Shown in pieces: positions 5,604-6,389 of a stretch of 6,389 bases of DNA. Each line of letters begins with the position of its first letter. The stretch's first letter is position 1. The notes below the pieces were generated by a model, which saw only the letters and a list, made by a program, of their open reading frames with translations, was not told the origin of the DNA and made no database searches. The position numbers and the translations under genes are program-made. The DNA comes from an uncultured Eubacteriales bacterium (GTDB lineage Bacteria > Bacillota > Clostridia > Peptostreptococcales > Anaerovoracaceae): positions 1-6,389 of the forward strand of contig CADBSP010000049.1 in assembly GCA_902797405.1 (NCBI GenBank), in the 5' to 3' direction.

Positions 5604-6389
5604 ATGGGAAAAGAGATTTTGTTAAGCGAGAAAGAATGCGAACTTAAGCTTATCCAGGCGAGCGACATAGAAGTGCGAGAGGTTGAGTGGCTTTGGTACC
5701 CTTTCATCCCGATTGGAAAAGTAACAATCATCCAGGGAGACCCCGGAGATGGAAAGAGTACCTTCATGCTGGAGCTTGCTGCAAGGATGACGACGGGAAG
5801 ACCGTTTCCCTTTGAGGAAGAGGCGGATAGAAAGCCTCAAAAGGTAATCTATCAGACTACGGAAGACGATGCAGATGACACGGTTGTCCCGAGATTTCTT
5901 AGAGCTGGCGGAGACCCAAGCAACCTACTCTTCATTGACGAAAGAGAAAAGAGAATCACGTTTGCAGATGACCGTATAGCGGAAGCAATTAAGAAAACGG
6001 ATGCAAAGATGCTGATCCTCGATCCCCTATCGGCATATATCGGAGATTGCTCGCTAAACCAGGCGAATGAAGTAAGACCAAGATTTAACTACTTGATTGA
6101 CGTAGCAAGAGAGCATAGATGCGCCATCGTAATTGTTGACCACATGAATAAAAACGAACAGTCAAAGGCTCTATATAGAACCCGCGGGACAATAGATGTG
6201 GTTGGTGCCGCAAGAAGCACTCTCATCATCGGAAGACATCCCGAACAGGACGACGTAAGAATCTTGGTTCAGCAGAAATCAAACTTGGCACCAACAGGTA
6301 ATGCTTTTTCTTTCTCGGTAAGTAGCGAAGGTATAACCCTACTCGAAGAAATGAAAATGACTGCGGACGAACTTCTCTCTAGTGCCGCA
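5604..6389 (+). CDS. RepA-like RecA-fold ATPase (AAA_25 type), 3' end beyond window
   Basis: The first 262 codons are present and the frame is open to the window edge. The protein has a Walker A motif GDPGDGKST (45-53), an acidic segment QTTEDDADDTVVPRFLRAGGD (84-104) matching the EDP.D...PR...AGAD signature of RepA-like ATPases, Walker B MLILDPLSAYIG (136-147), VIVDHMNK (176-183) with the conserved histidine of this group, RTRGTIDVVGAARS (192-205) and QQKSNLAP (223-230). This is the hexameric RecA/DnaB-like fold found in plasmid RepA helicases and in ATPases of phages and integrative elements. The likely role is helicase or loading work in replication of a mobile element, but members also occur in other settings, so the function is by family only. 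Base use is visibly less AT-rich than in the restriction operon, which suggests a different origin. The gene is transcribed away from that operon, and its leader contains the hairpin array. Confidence 0.9.
   Translation, partial: MGKEILLSEKECELKLIQASDIEVREVEWLWYPFIPIGKVTIIQGDPGDGKSTFMLELAARMTTGRPFPFEEEADRKPQKVIYQTTEDDADDTVVPRFLRAGGDPSNLLFIDEREKRITFADDRIAEAIKKTDAKMLILDPLSAYIGDCSLNQANEVRPRFNYLIDVAREHRCAIVIVDHMNKNEQSKALYRTRGTIDVVGAARSTLIIGRHPEQDDVRILVQQKSNLAPTGNAFSFSVSSEGITLLEEMKMTADELLSSAA

Noticed and set aside
5537..5840. Two minus-strand ORFs of 76 and 72 codons
   Set aside because: They are antisense to the start of the ATPase gene, whose Walker motifs and ribosome site make it the real gene.

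Overview
The window looks like part of a mobile or genomic-island region from a low-GC Firmicute, probably a clostridial relative. The evidence is the strong AAAGGAGGTG-type ribosome sites, the restriction-modification genes that match the streptococcal DpnII set gene for gene, an excisionase/MerR-like helix-turn-helix domain of a kind common in Firmicutes, and a RepA-like RecA-fold ATPase typical of plasmids, phages and integrative elements. I cannot name the species.

Layout: Positions 1-60 may hold the tail of a plus-strand gene. From 4453 down to 135 a four-gene minus-strand operon encodes a Dam-family adenine methylase with an added N-terminal DNA-binding domain (dpnM-like), a second adenine methylase (dpnA-like), a DpnII-type GATC endonuclease (dpnB-like), and a single-pass membrane protein with coiled coils. 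Its probable promoter lies at 4503-4531, with a 9-bp-arm inverted repeat sitting on the expected transcription start. Positions 4454-5603 contain no convincing gene but are rich in structure. A compact GC-rich set of stem-loops (4752-4859) is followed by a near-perfect plus-strand terminator (4898-4920). After that, nine imperfect copies of a hairpin are spread over 5016-5569. From 5604 to the window edge runs a plus-strand RepA-like ATPase, cut off by the window end.

How it fits together: the restriction operon follows the DpnII pattern, in which two methylases protect GATC (the DpnA type can also act on single-stranded DNA) and the endonuclease cuts unmethylated GATC. The fused helix-turn-helix domain and the palindrome at the start site suggest self-regulation by the methylase; this is inference. 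The membrane protein is co-oriented and close enough to share the transcript, but its role is unknown.

The most unusual part is the hairpin array in front of the ATPase gene. Its stems are kept by compensating changes and by G-T wobbles that occur only on the plus strand, so it probably acts as a folded plus-strand RNA (or single-stranded DNA). Its linkers alternate between two types that carry complementary segments. I do not recognise it as a described element. Candidate roles are control of the ATPase gene, a replication or transfer region, or a non-coding RNA scaffold.
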